64,000 nucleotides of DNA from Hanleya hanleyi (lineage: Eukaryota > Mollusca > Polyplacophora > Lepidopleurida > Hanleyidae): the NCBI GenBank assembly GCA_036873755.1, contig JAVTVY010025199.1, positions 1 through 64,000 of the forward strand, read 5' to 3'. The notes under the pieces were generated by a model. The model ran no database searches, was not told where the DNA came from, and saw only the letters and a program-made list of their open reading frames with translations. The stretch's first letter is position 1. Each line of letters opens with the position of its first letter. Both the position numbers and the translations under genes were made by a program. Of the stretch, positions 24,835 through 36,645 are shown piece by piece.

Positions 24835-24990
24835 TGAACAGGTACAATAAAAACGTACCTGACATACAACACATATCACGAATCGTTAGATTCTTGGTAT
24901 GTACTTTAGAATAGGTTAACCGGAAGACTATACTGTGAAGTCATGTGGCTCTGTCAATATGTCGGCACCTCTACCCACTTCCCTTAAATG
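24835..24990. repeat. ~160-bp dispersed repeat, second copy
   Basis: Direct repeat of 24240-24400, separated by a block containing the 40-bp minisatellite. Confidence 0.5.
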
Positions 24991-26423
24991 CGTTGTAATT
25001 CCACACGAACACAGTCTTGCACAAGAACACCGCTTATAGTAATTCCATATGTTCCGATGTGAGGGTGTCATAATTACATTTTCTTCACTGGTTAACCCAC
25101 TAAATGTGGTTCGGTGTTATCTTAGTTTCGTCTTTGTCATTCACTACACAGATTGCAAACTTCGAAAACGTAAAAACCGGCTGATTACAGTAGGTTTTCT
25201 CTGTATGTATTCCATTCACACCCAAACACACTCCAAATTTCAGTTTTTTTCAATGATACACTTCTGAAGATTCAAGTTCCTTCAGGTAAGTGATTGTGTA
25301 GGCCTCTGGTTCCATTGAGCAAGTATCATTTGGTGGGCACAAACTCGCAATGGATAAAAGCACGGCATGAAATGATATATACTCAAACAAATACTGATTT
25401 GTCATATTTTACAGACAATTTATATCTCCCCTGCACATCCTGGAAATTTGTAAATTGAGGAATATTATTACATATGTAACGCTCGGGGTTTGGGGGGGGC
25501 GGGTCGGGGTCGGTGAGTTTTCAATGCTAAAACTGCAAAAGTAAGCACTGTTTTGCATATGCAACACTTGCATTTCCGGTTATACTATTTACATAAAAAA
25601 GTTAACTCACCATATCATTATTGTTTATGCCACAAGAAATCCACATTATGGTATGAATATGCAATAACATTTGGTATGATGTTTCTTCATAAATTGGTGG
25701 GTAGTGTGATTGCAGAAACATTTTTTGAAACGGAGAATGGATTGTCCACAATACTTAAATGTACCCTCCTCCCACCACTCTCCTTCTACTGGTCATGTCT
25801 TCACAAAACGTACACACGTACATGTACACAGGTTTAACAGATTGATGCAGAAGTCATACATACTGATAGCAACATTGGCTCTTCTTTAGCTTGGCATGCT
25901 CTGTGCAATATATCATCTCACAGGACTGCATCCACAGCACCTTCAGTTTCACCTAGAATGCGAGAGTCGTATTAATAATGATGCATTCGAGGAGTCCACG
26001 CCTCGCCACAGGCAACTGTCCCCCCTCCTCTCCCCCCTCCCCACTAGGGGCAAGCTCCCATTAAGTTAATACTGAGAAATACGGAAAAATCTCCATAAAT
26101 ATATCACTACATTTTCCTTGTTGCTTTTTTTGTACGTATTTGGTGACAAAATTTATTTGATAAAACATACGAAAGCTTCAGAATTTTCCAGCGGACAGAA
26201 ACAAATATATTCACCAAAAGGAACTTTCGGCAATGTTAAAGCATACGAATATTGCCCCTCAGTTAGCGACGGGAGGGGAAAGTTGAACAGTCATTCTTTT
26301 GTTTTTGCTCACGGTGGACTTCCCCAATGGCTAACTAATTATCATTAATAACGTCATCATCAAGGTGGGACATTCCAATTCACGGGTCTGCATATGTTAA
26401 TGTTATAGGCTATGCCAAGGCCC

Positions 26424-26432
26424 TATAAATAG
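26424..26432 (+). promoter_or_regulatory. TATAAATAG box, distal (unit 3)
   Basis: Same conserved box as at 6061, in unit 3. Confidence 0.3.
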
Positions 26433-27581
26433 TGACGAACCAGGGATATGAAAGATAAAAATTAGCTGATATCAGACGTAATCTTTGTACACGTTCGTCT
26501 GTCGAAGATAGCGGATGGTCTGGGTGAGGAAGGTAATGGCTACAAATCGACTTACTCGAAAACGTTTCATTGTCCACCATAGAGATGCCGTTCCCTATTG
26601 AATCCAGTAAACTCACACAATGGTGAATAAAATGATGTACAGCCCCTACCTTGGTGTGGCTTAAAATGAGATGAGAAAAAATATGTCTTGACCAATTTGA
26701 AGAAAATTTAGTTTCTTCAATTTTTAATAGCAGACAAAATGTTCTTCAATGCATCATTATTTGTGTCGTTGAACATAATTGTCTTTTCATTAAACGTACT
26801 TTCCAAAAAAATGCAAACTGTAATTTATCAAGTGAAGTTTGTAAGAAAAAGGCTAGAAGATATCTTTCTGTGTTATCGATATCTCTCTTCATGTTATTGG
26901 ACTGACGATTCAAGATTATCGATAAAAGCGTCTAGTCCGCCATTCAATATTCAGCCGTTGGCTGTTCAAGAAAATCCTCGCCCACAATCCTAAGACTTAA
27001 TTCAACTGACGGCATTGGCATCAATTAAAAAAAAACTTTCACAACATACATAAATATAGACTAGTTTCCTGGAATATAAGCGTCTAGTCCGTCATTCAAT
27101 AATCAGCCGTTGCCATTAAAGAATTTCAGCGTCAATAATCCAAAGACCTAATTCATATAATAACATTAGCACCAAATCAAAAGAATACATAAAACTGGGC
27201 TAATTATCTGTAAGGCAGAAACGGTCAACAGTTTTCAATGATGCCGGCAAGACATCGTGATGTTCAAAAAACTATCAAATCCGTATCGCTGATCAGTATT
27301 CTTAATTCACAATTATCGTTGTAAGGTCGTCATAGAGAGGATGATGTATCTCAGTCACACTTTGATTGTGTCTGTTCATATGAGCACCATGAGGATCTTG
27401 AAGTACATGGGCTCATATGCCCCCTAGCCAAAGGTTAAACGGAATTAGACACAAGTTGCGAAAGGTACCGCCAAAGATCTTGCACGCGACGCTCGTATTT
27501 TGCTATCATCATGCGATATGTATTGCCAAATTTGAGAAGACAGACGCGTTGAACAGTTTTCAATGATGTCGGCACGACACC

Positions 27582-28616
27582 TACGCTGATAAACAGCTTA
27601 TGTCACTTACGTCCCTAGTCTCCTTGCTCCCCCCCCCCCCGCTGATTCACACCGCATATTTCGCGCCTCTTGGCCGTCAGGGGGTGCTTTATCTGGTTAT
27701 CCAATCACCGTGCCGTAATAGCTCGGAGGTAACCAGATTCCTCATACTAACCACGATTGGCTAACTACTTCACGTAATCGAAATTATGCCACACACACAT
27801 TTTAAGCAGTCATGCCTTCATGATGAGATCACGACTCTCATGTAAGTGGAAGCCATGTCACTATTTTGATAGCGACACCCCATCTCGCCTCATTGCTCAA
27901 AGGAACTTTTCCCGTCTTTATTAACAGTCAACGTTCAATTCAAAATCTGAAACACTTCGACGGTGTGTTTACGTTACCAAGATAGGCAACTTGATCTCCT
28001 TATATACTCATGACGATAAAGCGTAATTCCATCAGTGGGATATTAACAGAGACTGTGTTAATTATTTGAAGGTATTTGTGAACAAATTTTTGCAATCAGT
28101 TGACGAACCTTACTAAATATAGCAACAATGGTGGAAGTTATTCAAAATTCTATTCACTCTTAACCTAGAAATTAAAATAATTAGACCTGTTCTGCCGTCC
28201 ATTTATTATTAGTTTTGCGGGAGACAACTCATATTGCTTCGTTTCACAGTTGCTTGTGAAGAAATAGTTCACTAGTTTCTCGCGTTTTTCCACACAGTTA
28301 TCACTCATTAGATGTCATATACGCTGGGTAGTTTACTACTGTTACCGATGGACTAATCTGGGTAGCTTAGCGCCGCCATTTAATGGAAACATTTAATGGT
28401 GACTGCCCGAAAAGGTGGCGGATGCCCGGATGTTGGTTGCCGTGATAGACAAAGCGGACCAAGACTCTTCCGTGAGAGTGATATCCATTTGTCATACGGC
28501 GGTTGGCCTGGGCAGACCGCCCCGTAACGGCCAGGAGGCGCGAGATGTGCGGTGTGAATCAGCCGGAGGACAATGAAAGTAGGGACAAAAGTGACACAAG
28601 CTGTTCATGAGCGTAC
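27582..28616. mobile_element. ~1.03-kb TIR element, unit 3 copy
   Basis: Orthologous to 16142-17170, flanked by ACGACACC (27574-27581) and AGGACACC (28617-28624), which match at 7 of 8 bases. A poly-C run (about 27631-27641) lies between the outer and inner parts of the left end. Confidence 0.65.
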
Positions 28617-28982
28617 AGGACACCATGATGTTCTGAAAATATCAAATCCTCCGTATAGCTGATCAGTGGGTTTTTTTCAAGATCAGATTCTCGATGCAGT
28701 ACACCAACAAACATACGCATTGACATCAAGCATATCAATACGTTAATGTGTTCATCCATAAATATAGCCGATCATCTCATACATCACTCTCATGGGTAAA
28801 TATCAGCACGATTAACACACAGCTTCCTGCAATTAATCCACTGAAATGACAATGACGGTAATTGCTGGTGGTGTGCCCAGAGCAGCGGTGAATAAAATCG
28901 TGAATTAGCCTGTTAATATCTTCGGGATAATGTTACTCGGCCAGTAAATACCCGCGCCTGTTTGTCGTCAGTTTGCCAAAGC

Positions 28983-28990
28983 TATATAAG
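28983..28990 (+). promoter_or_regulatory. TATATAAG promoter box of GPCR copy 3
   Basis: Same context as copy 1, 797 bp before the ATG. The CTTACAG candidate acceptor is kept near 29637. Confidence 0.45.
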
Positions 28991-29786
28991 ACCGTTATGT
29001 TTATTTAGACGTGACATAACTTCCATTACAACCTCGTTTCGAGTACTTCGCAAATATCGACAGCACAGTCTAGTGGGAGAAAGTTTTCTATGCACTTAGA
29101 TAAGACAGTATTAAATGCATTGTACCATCCTGGTCATAATATATGAAAGTATTATATCACAAGGTCATATGTTGTAATGTTGTATCTGGCCATACCTGGC
29201 CTGATAACTGGGAATGATGGAGCACACCTAACGTTGCCGCTGTACTGTACCTAAACTGTCCAGGTGAACTACACCTACCCGAACTATGCTGAAACTAGTA
29301 CAATAGTATGAAAACAAGACTTTATTGGACACGAGAGCTCCAGGAAAGTGTTCTTTTCACATGAAAACATATGTACGCTAAGCGCTTCTCAGTGACCAAA
29401 TAAGCCTACGTTGTTAGTGAATATACCCGTCTTAGACAAGCTGAACATCTAGACAGCGAAACTTCAGGAGGGAATGATATTTTCATTGCCGGATTACAGA
29501 GACTTCGGAACGTGTTCGAACTTATGTGCAAGTTCCTTGTGAACAATATTCAACCTATATGTAAAGAAACAGAATCCGAAATTTAAGGAATATACGGGTG
29601 CGTATATCTGAAGTGTAATAATCGACGTCTTCTGATCTTACAGAGGAGATTGTATCTGTTCATCAACCGACGATTCGATCTTATCATGGAAACACGATTG
29701 AAAATGTCAAATTAGAAGGTAAAATCTGCTTGTGAATATCCACAGGAGGAAGAATTATTCACCATTTGTCACGAAATTTTTTGAAC

Positions 29787-30764
29787 ATGTCAGACGCGGA
29801 TCACAAGGAAGAGTATGTCGACATTGACTCGTACGAGATTAATTTCGTGAACAATTTTAGCAGTCATTCCAACAGTAGCAACGTCAACAGCCAAACAGAT
29901 ATTTCCATCGGCCTGAACATTTTTCTCCATATCGTGACTAGTATTGGCATAATTGGGAATTTGTTTCTTATCCTGACTATTTTACGACTTAAAAGTCTGC
30001 GAATGTCTCCTACATATATAATATTGCTAAGTCTGGCGTCTGCAGATGCAAGTGTATGTTCCAGTTGGTATTTAGTATATATACCCGAAATGCCGGTTGC
30101 AGTTTTCAAAATGGTCTTCGTCATCATATTTTCGACGATCGGACTCAGTGCTTACCATTTGGCTCTGTTTTCTTTGGTACGCTACCTGACTCTTCTAAAG
30201 CCGTTCTTTGCCAGACGCCATTTGACAGCCAAGAAGGTGACGTGGTTATGTGTTGTTCTGTGGCTTGTATTGTTTGCGTACAATTCAACGGCTATCTTAT
30301 TGACCACGAGAATCAACGAGAACATCAGAGTCTACATCCTCGTGAATGTAATTCTCTGTTTCTTTATCCCATTGATTGCCATGGTTACCTTCCATGGAAT
30401 TAAAGTCTATAAGCTTAGCAAGAAATTAGTCAACTCCGAGAACGAAACTTCGAGAAAAACTGTTTCTAGACGAGCTGTGTTGGCAATAACTTTAATCTTT
30501 GTTCTGCTTGTAACACCCTGGGAGATATATTCGATTATTGTCTATACATTTCAGGTCCAACTATCACCGTCGGCGTTTGACATTGAAGATCTCACTGAAG
30601 GTTTGATTTTCCTTAATAGTGCCATCAACCCCTTCCTGTATTTCTTCATGTCACCAACTGTAAGAAAAAAAGCCTTTTCGTTCGCTTCAAAGCCGAGTCT
30701 ACCTGTGAATTGTTTACCAATGGATGTTTTTCACACACCAAACACTAATGAATCACGGAGATGA
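29787..30764 (+). CDS. Class A GPCR, copy 3, lacking the conserved disulfide
   Basis: An ORF of 325 residues from the ATG with full-length tail, so otherwise intact. It keeps GN in TM1, LASAD in TM2, VRY at the end of TM3, P in TM5, TPW in TM6, NPFLY in TM7 and the same C-terminal tail as copy 1. Unlike copy 1 it has no cysteine at the top of TM3 (phenylalanine at the aligned site) and has lost the loop 2 segment with the partner cysteine. Both ends of the usual disulfide are therefore gone together. The N-terminal tail is two residues shorter before TM1 but keeps N-x-S sites. Ligand and pathway are unknown. Tandem location with copies 1 and 2 suggests a lineage-specific receptor family. AATAAA motifs lie at 31574-31583. 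Confidence 0.92.
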   Translation: MSDADHKEEYVDIDSYEINFVNNFSSHSNSSNVNSQTDISIGLNIFLHIVTSIGIIGNLFLILTILRLKSLRMSPTYIILLSLASADASVCSSWYLVYIPEMPVAVFKMVFVIIFSTIGLSAYHLALFSLVRYLTLLKPFFARRHLTAKKVTWLCVVLWLVLFAYNSTAILLTTRINENIRVYILVNVILCFFIPLIAMVTFHGIKVYKLSKKLVNSENETSRKTVSRRAVLAITLIFVLLVTPWEIYSIIVYTFQVQLSPSAFDIEDLTEGLIFLNSAINPFLYFFMSPTVRKKAFSFASKPSLPVNCLPMDVFHTPNTNESRR

Positions 30765-31569
30765 AACGGCAACATATAGCTTAAAAGAAACGGGTTTGCA
30801 GACAAAACAAGAAATATCTTCAAAAATGATGGGCAATGGAGAATCTGCAATATGCTTTTACTCTGCATATAATAAGTATTCTTCGAAGTATTTAATTGTG
30901 CATGAATAACTGGCACAACAGATTTTGCAGGTGTAACCATTTGTAACTACTTGCCATCCGGCATTGTTTGTTCCTCGACGTGTAATCATTGAGTAACGTG
31001 TGTCACTATCAACAATGATTGCGTTGCACTTGTATCTATCGAGGTGATACTCGGTTCTCATGTGATAAGCTCTAAATTGGAAGCACCTATATAACACGTT
31101 ACATACTAAATAGGAAGGGAATGAGGACACTGTGAATGGGGATATATGATAAGGAGTAATTTACTTTATGTAATTCCATTGGATGAAATTCGTCTGATGT
31201 CAGTCACTTACATGAAGTAGCATCGATTGGTTTCGTAACTCTCCGCATTTCGGTTCTTACCATCATATACGAGGATACACAGAGGAAGGCGGAAGAAAAG
31301 TCCAAAGAACGGAAGGGTGTCTAGAAAAAGTGAGCGTATACGACTCCGTCGAAAGAGCTAATCTGAAATCCGTTGTCCAGTTGAAAACAGCTTTCTTCGA
31401 AAATGCGCAGATTTGTGATCAATTCCAAGTGCCAATTTGACTTGGAGGATGGGTATAACTACTTTGCTATTTGAGCATATTAGGTGTGAAGAAATATGAA
31501 AACTAATTGCCGGTAACCTCACAAATATGACACTGGATATATGGAGATTAGTCCTCCTGATTAAATACT

Positions 31570-31680
31570 ATTGAATAAATAAAGTAATATTGATCTTTGG
31601 ATATAACCTGTATTCAATTTACGTCATCAATTGAATACAAGTTCCAGAGACCAATCTTACGTTATTTACTTTATGACACA
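31570..31680. repeat. Foldback element downstream of GPCR copy 3
   Basis: Same inverted arms as at 9980-10085, at the equivalent distance from the stop codon. Confidence 0.55.
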
Positions 31681-31853
31681 GGATATTACCGTACTAGCTA
31701 ATGCAACAAAAGCGTATCTCAAAATCAGATGATTTTATGCTTTATGGACATCATATATTATATGAGTAACAAGGAAACTAACAATAATATGTACTTAAAA
31801 CGATTTTGAATGTTCGGTTAAATATGTTTTGCCCCAGAATCCAGGATTCTCTA

Positions 31854-32167
31854 CTCTCTAAAAAAAGTTGAGTGAAATTTCACTCAAGTAAGAGTGGAAA
31901 TTGATCTCACTCAATACTTGAGTGAGATTTTCACTCAACTTGAGTGAAATTTCACTCAACTTGAGTTAAATGCACTCAACTTGAGTGACATTCACTCAAG
32001 TATAAGAGTAGAAATTGATCCCACTCAAGTTGAGTGAAGTGGAGTGGTTTTAACTCAAGTTGAGTGAAAAGTAACTCAAGTTGAGTGAAAAGTAACTCAA
32101 GTTTGAATGAACAGGTCCATTTCACTCAAACTTGAGTGGAACAGTTCACTCAAGTTTTTATAGAGAG
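31854..32167. mobile_element. Mariner-like MITE with TA target duplication and ACTCAAGTTGAGT palindromes
   Basis: The 314-bp insertion has inverted ends CTCTCTAAAAAAAGTTGAGTG and CTCTATAAAAACTTGAGTG (right end, reversed), flanked by TA (31852-31853 and 32168-32169). Unit 1 has the empty site (GGATTCTGTACATTG, about 10262-10275). TA duplication is the mark of Tc1/mariner. The interior is almost entirely ACTCAA/TTGAGT motifs, many as CTCAACTTGAG palindromes. There is no ORF of its own. Confidence 0.8.
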
Positions 32168-32169
32168 TA

Positions 32170-33260
32170 CATTGTCTATATATGTGCTAATTCAAATGTA
32201 TCAAATGTGATCCAGTATTCACATTGTCGAGTCAAACAGCTGATCATAGCAGCTCTTATTTTAAGTGATCTGAAGAAAACATGTTTGTTGTGTTATTTGT
32301 ACTTTGAAAACAATAATAACGGGATATTTACCTTGATGACGCACACATGGAGGCAAGAAATCACCGACCAAGGAGAAGTCAAAATCACTTAATTGGAGAG
32401 CAGCCCTGCGGTTGGTCAGTACTCAAAACAAGGAAACGGGGGTGTTGGTCATAGATCTAAATAAGTGATATGTCAGAAGAAAGACCCCATTTATTTCTGT
32501 TTTAATCAGATTGCGTTCCGTATTACTTCGTTTTATGTAGCTGCTTCCTTTACAATGCATTGACTAACCCAATAAAACAATTTTCAACGAAAATAAGTTC
32601 TTTTCTCTTCTCTCAGCGATACGGCAGCTGAAGTTTTTGTTATCGTTAAGATGTTCGATTAGTTTCTTTTAACTTTGAAGGAATATCGTGTTGTTACAGT
32701 TTTATGACGAATCCAAATTCATATCCCCGTTATTTCATCTTAATGAGGAACGAAAATGACCGGCGGCGGAAAACAGGCATGGATTCGGCTCTTTGGGCAT
32801 AAATAGTTGTAAAATCTTCAACAAAATGTGTATATTTTCTGATTGAGCACACTCGTATCGTGATTTCAGGAGACAAGTGAAGAATTGAACTTGAAAACGA
32901 AAGTTGTACAATCCTCCTTAAGCCAAGTTTCCTGGAAACAAATCCATAAAATGTACGAAAATGCTCCGACCCACTACTCAGAGAAAACGTGATGCATGTG
33001 AAATTGTTCACCGTCCAACGGGCATTTGAAAAGGTGAAACAAACAGGGGGTCGACGTGCTAGTTTTTTTGTAAAGTTTTATCTCTATAAAGGAATAATCA
33101 TGTTCGCGCCCCGAAAAACTGCGGATTTGGCCTGCCAAATATTATTTCCCGGAACGATCAACCCTGTAGCGGCGCGAAGGCCCAATCAATTAGGAATTGT
33201 GATATGCCTGTAAGGAGGAATAATCACGTACAACTGGGTGGTATAAAAGATATCAGTTAG
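32170..33260. other. Unit 3 tail, non-coding
   Basis: Paralogous to about 10272-11350 of unit 1. Short ORFs on both strands overlap each other and are not conserved as proteins. Nothing else is recognised. Confidence 0.45.
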
Positions 33261-33566
33261 TAAAAAGGAAAGAATTATTATGCTGTCAAATACGAGCGAC
33301 CTTTCTTGTTATGAAATTACGACATTACTTTGTACGAAACCGTGGCCAGTGTGGACGGTACCCTGACAACAGAAGAATACAGTTTGAATAAATAAACATA
33401 ACGAACAGACTAAAACATGTCACAAATCACATCCTATTCATAGACGCGAGTGTTCTAGAATGTTGCTCCTTTCACACGGAAACACATGTACGTTACGCAC
33501 TTCTCTGTGATCATATCAACCTGTCATACGATGTTAGTGAATATACCAGTCATACTCAAGCTGAGC

Positions 33567-33945
33567 TGAGCTGAACAGCTAGACAGCGAATCTGCAATTT
33601 TGAATGATAGTGTCATTGCTGAATTACCGTTCACTGTGGACAATTTTCAGCCTTTCAAGAAACAGAATCCGAAAGTTAAGGAATATACCGGTGACTATAT
33701 TTGAAGTGTAATAATCGACGTCATCCCGATCAAGGTTAGCTGAGCTGAACAGCTAGACAGCGAATCTGCAATTTTGAATGATAGTGTCATTGCTGAATTA
33801 CCGTTCACTGTGGACAATTTTCAGCCTTTCAAGAAACAGAATCCAAAAGTTAAGGAATATACCGGTGACTATATTTGAAGTGTAATAATCGACGTCATCC
33901 CGATCAAGGTTAGCTGAGCTGAACAGCTAGACAGCTGACAGTTAA
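33567..33945. repeat. 174-bp tandem duplication in the receptor-less unit
   Basis: TGAGCTGAACAGCTAGACAG occurs at 33567, 33741 and 33915, exactly 174 bp apart. The two full copies differ at very few positions, so the duplication is young. The repeated piece is the former receptor leader. Confidence 0.85.
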
Positions 33946-34004
33946 TTACCGGTACCCTCGCAAATATGACACTGGATATATGTAGGCTAGTCATACCGGT
34001 AAAT

Positions 34005-34145
34005 TACTGTACAATAAATAAGGAAAGATTGATCCCTGGATATGACCAGTATTCAACTTATGTCATCAACACGTCATCTATTTACGTCAATTTGCGTCAT
34101 CAACACTTCATCAATTGAATACAAGTTATTTATTCTATGACACTG
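34005..34145. repeat. Foldback element in the fourth, receptor-less unit
   Basis: The arms are kept but the centre is expanded by a partial duplication (ATGTCATCAACAC and GCGTCATCAACAC). Confidence 0.5.
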
Positions 34146-34224
34146 AATAGTACCTGACTACTGAAAAAATTAGATAGAGTAGACATGATCAGCGCAGGTC
34201 TTTTGTCGTGTTAACTACTCTATC

Positions 34225-34610
34225 TATCTAGCCGTATGAACCCATGTACTTCAAGATCCTCATGGTACTCATATGAACAGACACAATCAAAGCGTGACTG
34301 AGATACATCATTCTCTAGATGACGGCTTCACAACGAATATTATGGATTAAGAATACTGATCAGCGATACGGATTTGATATTTTTGGAACATCATGATGTC
34401 TTGCCGCATCATTGAAAAATGTTGACCGCTTCTCTCTTGCAGGAAACAAGCCTATGTTTATGTATACTATGATTGCCTTTTTGAATTTGGTGCTAATACT
34501 GTTATATGGAATATGGACTAGGTCTTTGGATTATGGACGCGGATATTCTCTAATGGACGACGGCTGAATTATGAATGACGGATCACACGCTTGTAATTTG
34601 AGGCCAATAA
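34225..34610 (-). repeat. Inverted partial copy of receptor-upstream sequence
   Basis: Read on the minus strand, this matches about 15630-15975 and 27070-27430. Landmarks include the GACATC/GATGTTC block, TATCGCTGATCAGTATTC, CATGAGGATCTTGAAGTACATGG and the CGTCTAGTCC region. The array therefore ends in an inversion. Confidence 0.6.
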
Positions 34611-35817
34611 TCAAGATCTCTATGATTATACATCTAGAGAGTTCAAGGTTCTGGCGCTTTCCGACTTCCTTTCGCCTGGCGTTGATGTGTTCTGTTCGTG
34701 CCTTGGCTCTGCATTTACGTCGTACCATGGAGTACCATGACGACTGTTTATGCCTTTTGGTCCTCGAAGCCCACAGAAAATATCTAAGAATATCTAAGTG
34801 GCTTTCCCAAACAATGGAGCGTCGCAGAGACGGACGGCATTTGTAAAGGTATCTGGTCATGAAGTCCGGGCGTTATCGGCGTCCTGGCCTCTATGGTCTA
34901 AAAGATTAGTGTCAGACATTATGAAAGCTTGTTTCTGACGCTCTAACACAACATTTGTGTCTTTCTACCTGCGGGACTTGACGCTAGTCCATGATTATCT
35001 TTATTCTTTGGGGCCTGTGGTGACAGCATAACGCATCACTGGAGACCGGGCACCATCTAGATACCAGCAGCACCTGGTGTTTTAGAACTTGTTTTAACTG
35101 AAGGTGAGTTCTTTACGTCGTACGCAACAAAGTGGGGGATGCGTATCGGACTAACCGTTAGCCTTCAGCAACGGGGAGCCGTCAACCTGATGGGTATACG
35201 GCTTTATAGTTACCACCGAGGTATTCCTGTTCTAATCTTATCCGAGTATTTACCTTTCCAGGGTTATCAAGAAGCCATTATCTTCTTGTGTATATGGGCA
35301 GCTTGGTTTCCATGCTGATCACCTGTCTCTCTGCTCATGCCTTATTTTCTTTTCTCGCCTTATTACCCACCATCCTGACGTGGTATTCTACTCAGTGGTC
35401 CGTGAAGGTCAGTTCTACAGCGTAAACATTATTTAAAAAAAGAAATACTAATAATTTTTACATTTCTAAGCTGAAACCAGTGGTGGACCCGCCCGTACTC
35501 CTCGTTTAGCTGTGTTTACGGCTTATGACGTACAGTACCGACCAGATTAAAGGTTCTACCTAACGCATTGGGGATTAAGTCCGAGCACGTTACGATTCAC
35601 AGCATGCCCGTTAGTAACCTGCTAACGCGGCGTTGGAATGCGTTAGGAGAGCGTTACAAGCAGGTTAGCTGTGAACAACGAGAGCGCTCGATCGCTAATT
35701 TATCTGTCTCGTAGGCTCTTCGAGCGCGTTACATTGAACAATAGCTGCGATAGAAATTTTTAATGACCCTCACCTCCTCGACAACGCCCATTTCATAGTA
35801 ATACATAGATTGAGTAT
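34611..35817. other. No recognisable gene
   Basis: Two overlapping opposite ORFs (34531-34860 minus and 34571-34846 plus) show no motif I recognise. CTAACGC/GCGTTAG motifs are inverted around about 35600-35660, a small potential hairpin. Nothing else is supported. Confidence 0.4.
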
Positions 35818-36645
35818 GGTATACGGACAATTCCCCCAGTGGACATTTCCCCCAGCGGACATTTCCCCCATGGACATTTCTCCCAGTGGGCATTTCCCCC
35901 AGTGGACATTTCCCCCACCCTATATTTTTAGGTTATTTTGAACATGGTTTTTAAATAATTTGGCAATAACACAATTTTTTTATATATATTTTTTATTTTC
36001 TATATATAAGGATATAAGGATTTCCACATATGTTTTACGATTAATGAGTCACATAGTGATAAGAAGTTATACATATACACAGTATATAACAGTATTATAC
36101 AGTCTTATAGCACATTTTAAGACAATATAACACATATGGGGGAAATGTCCATGGGGGAAATGTCCATGAGGGAAATGTCCATGGGAGAAATGTCCTCTGG
36201 TGGAAATGTCCATGGGGTAAATGTCCATGGGGGAAATGTCCACTGGAGGAAATGTCCACTGGGGGAAATGTCCATGGGGGAAATGCCCACTGGAGGAAAT
36301 ACCCACTTGAGGAAATTCCCACTGGGGGAAATGTCCATGGGGGAAATGCCCACTGGGGGAAATGCCCACTGGAGGAAATGTCCACTGGGGGAAATTCCCA
36401 CTGGGGGAAATGTCCACTGGGGGAAATGTCCACTGGGCGAAATGCCCACTGGAGCAAATGTCCACTGGAGGAAATGTCCACTGGGGGAAATGCCCACTGG
36501 GGGAAATGTCCATGGGGGAAATGTCCACTGGAGGAAATGTCCACTGGGGGAAATGTCAACTGGGGGAAATGCCCACTGGAGTAAATGTCCGCTGGGGGAA
36601 ATGTCCGCTGGGGGAAGTGTCCACTGGGATAAATGTCCTGGATTC
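35818..36645. mobile_element. Non-autonomous MULE-type element with repeat-built TIRs
   Basis: The left end (35818-35920) is GGTATACGGACAATTCC followed by direct repeats of CAGTGGACATTTCCCC, then CACCCTATAT. The right end carries the same repeats inverted (36136-36638) and ends in GGGATAAATGTCC-TGGATTC. Flanks are ATTGAGTAT (35809-35817) and ATACAGTAT (36646-36654), 7 of 9 identical, as expected for a decayed 9-bp Mutator target duplication. The interior (35925-36130) is AT-rich with no ORF. End structure matches the better-preserved elements at 43196 and 45187. Confidence 0.6.

Larger units (their letters stand above)
20172..33260 (+). repeat. Tandem segmental duplication unit 3 (GPCR unit)
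   Basis: This is the longest unit. It carries the 401-bp insert, a unit-specific 2.7-kb segment bounded by direct repeats (about 21546-24207), a 40-bp minisatellite, the TIR element at 27582-28616, GPCR copy 3 and a mariner-like MITE. Homology to unit 1 fades near 33260, after a shared GATATCAG sequence, so the unit 1/2 tail (11399-12378) is absent. Confidence 0.8.
33265..34150 (+). pseudogene. Fourth GPCR unit: flanks retained, receptor exon missing
   Basis: From about 33460 the sequence matches the receptor leader (GGAAACACATGTACG, GAATATACCAGTC, AACAGCTAGACAGC). From about 33950 it matches the receptor 3' flank (AATATGACACTGGATATATG) including the foldback. The coding exon that lies between them in units 1-3 is absent. 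This is a deleted, non-coding member of the array. Confidence 0.6.

Noticed and set aside
4348..25267. A 72-81 codon ORF (MFRCEGVII start) present in all three units
   Set aside because: Similarity continues unchanged outside the ORF, its length differs in unit 2, and no domain is recognised. Recent duplication explains it.
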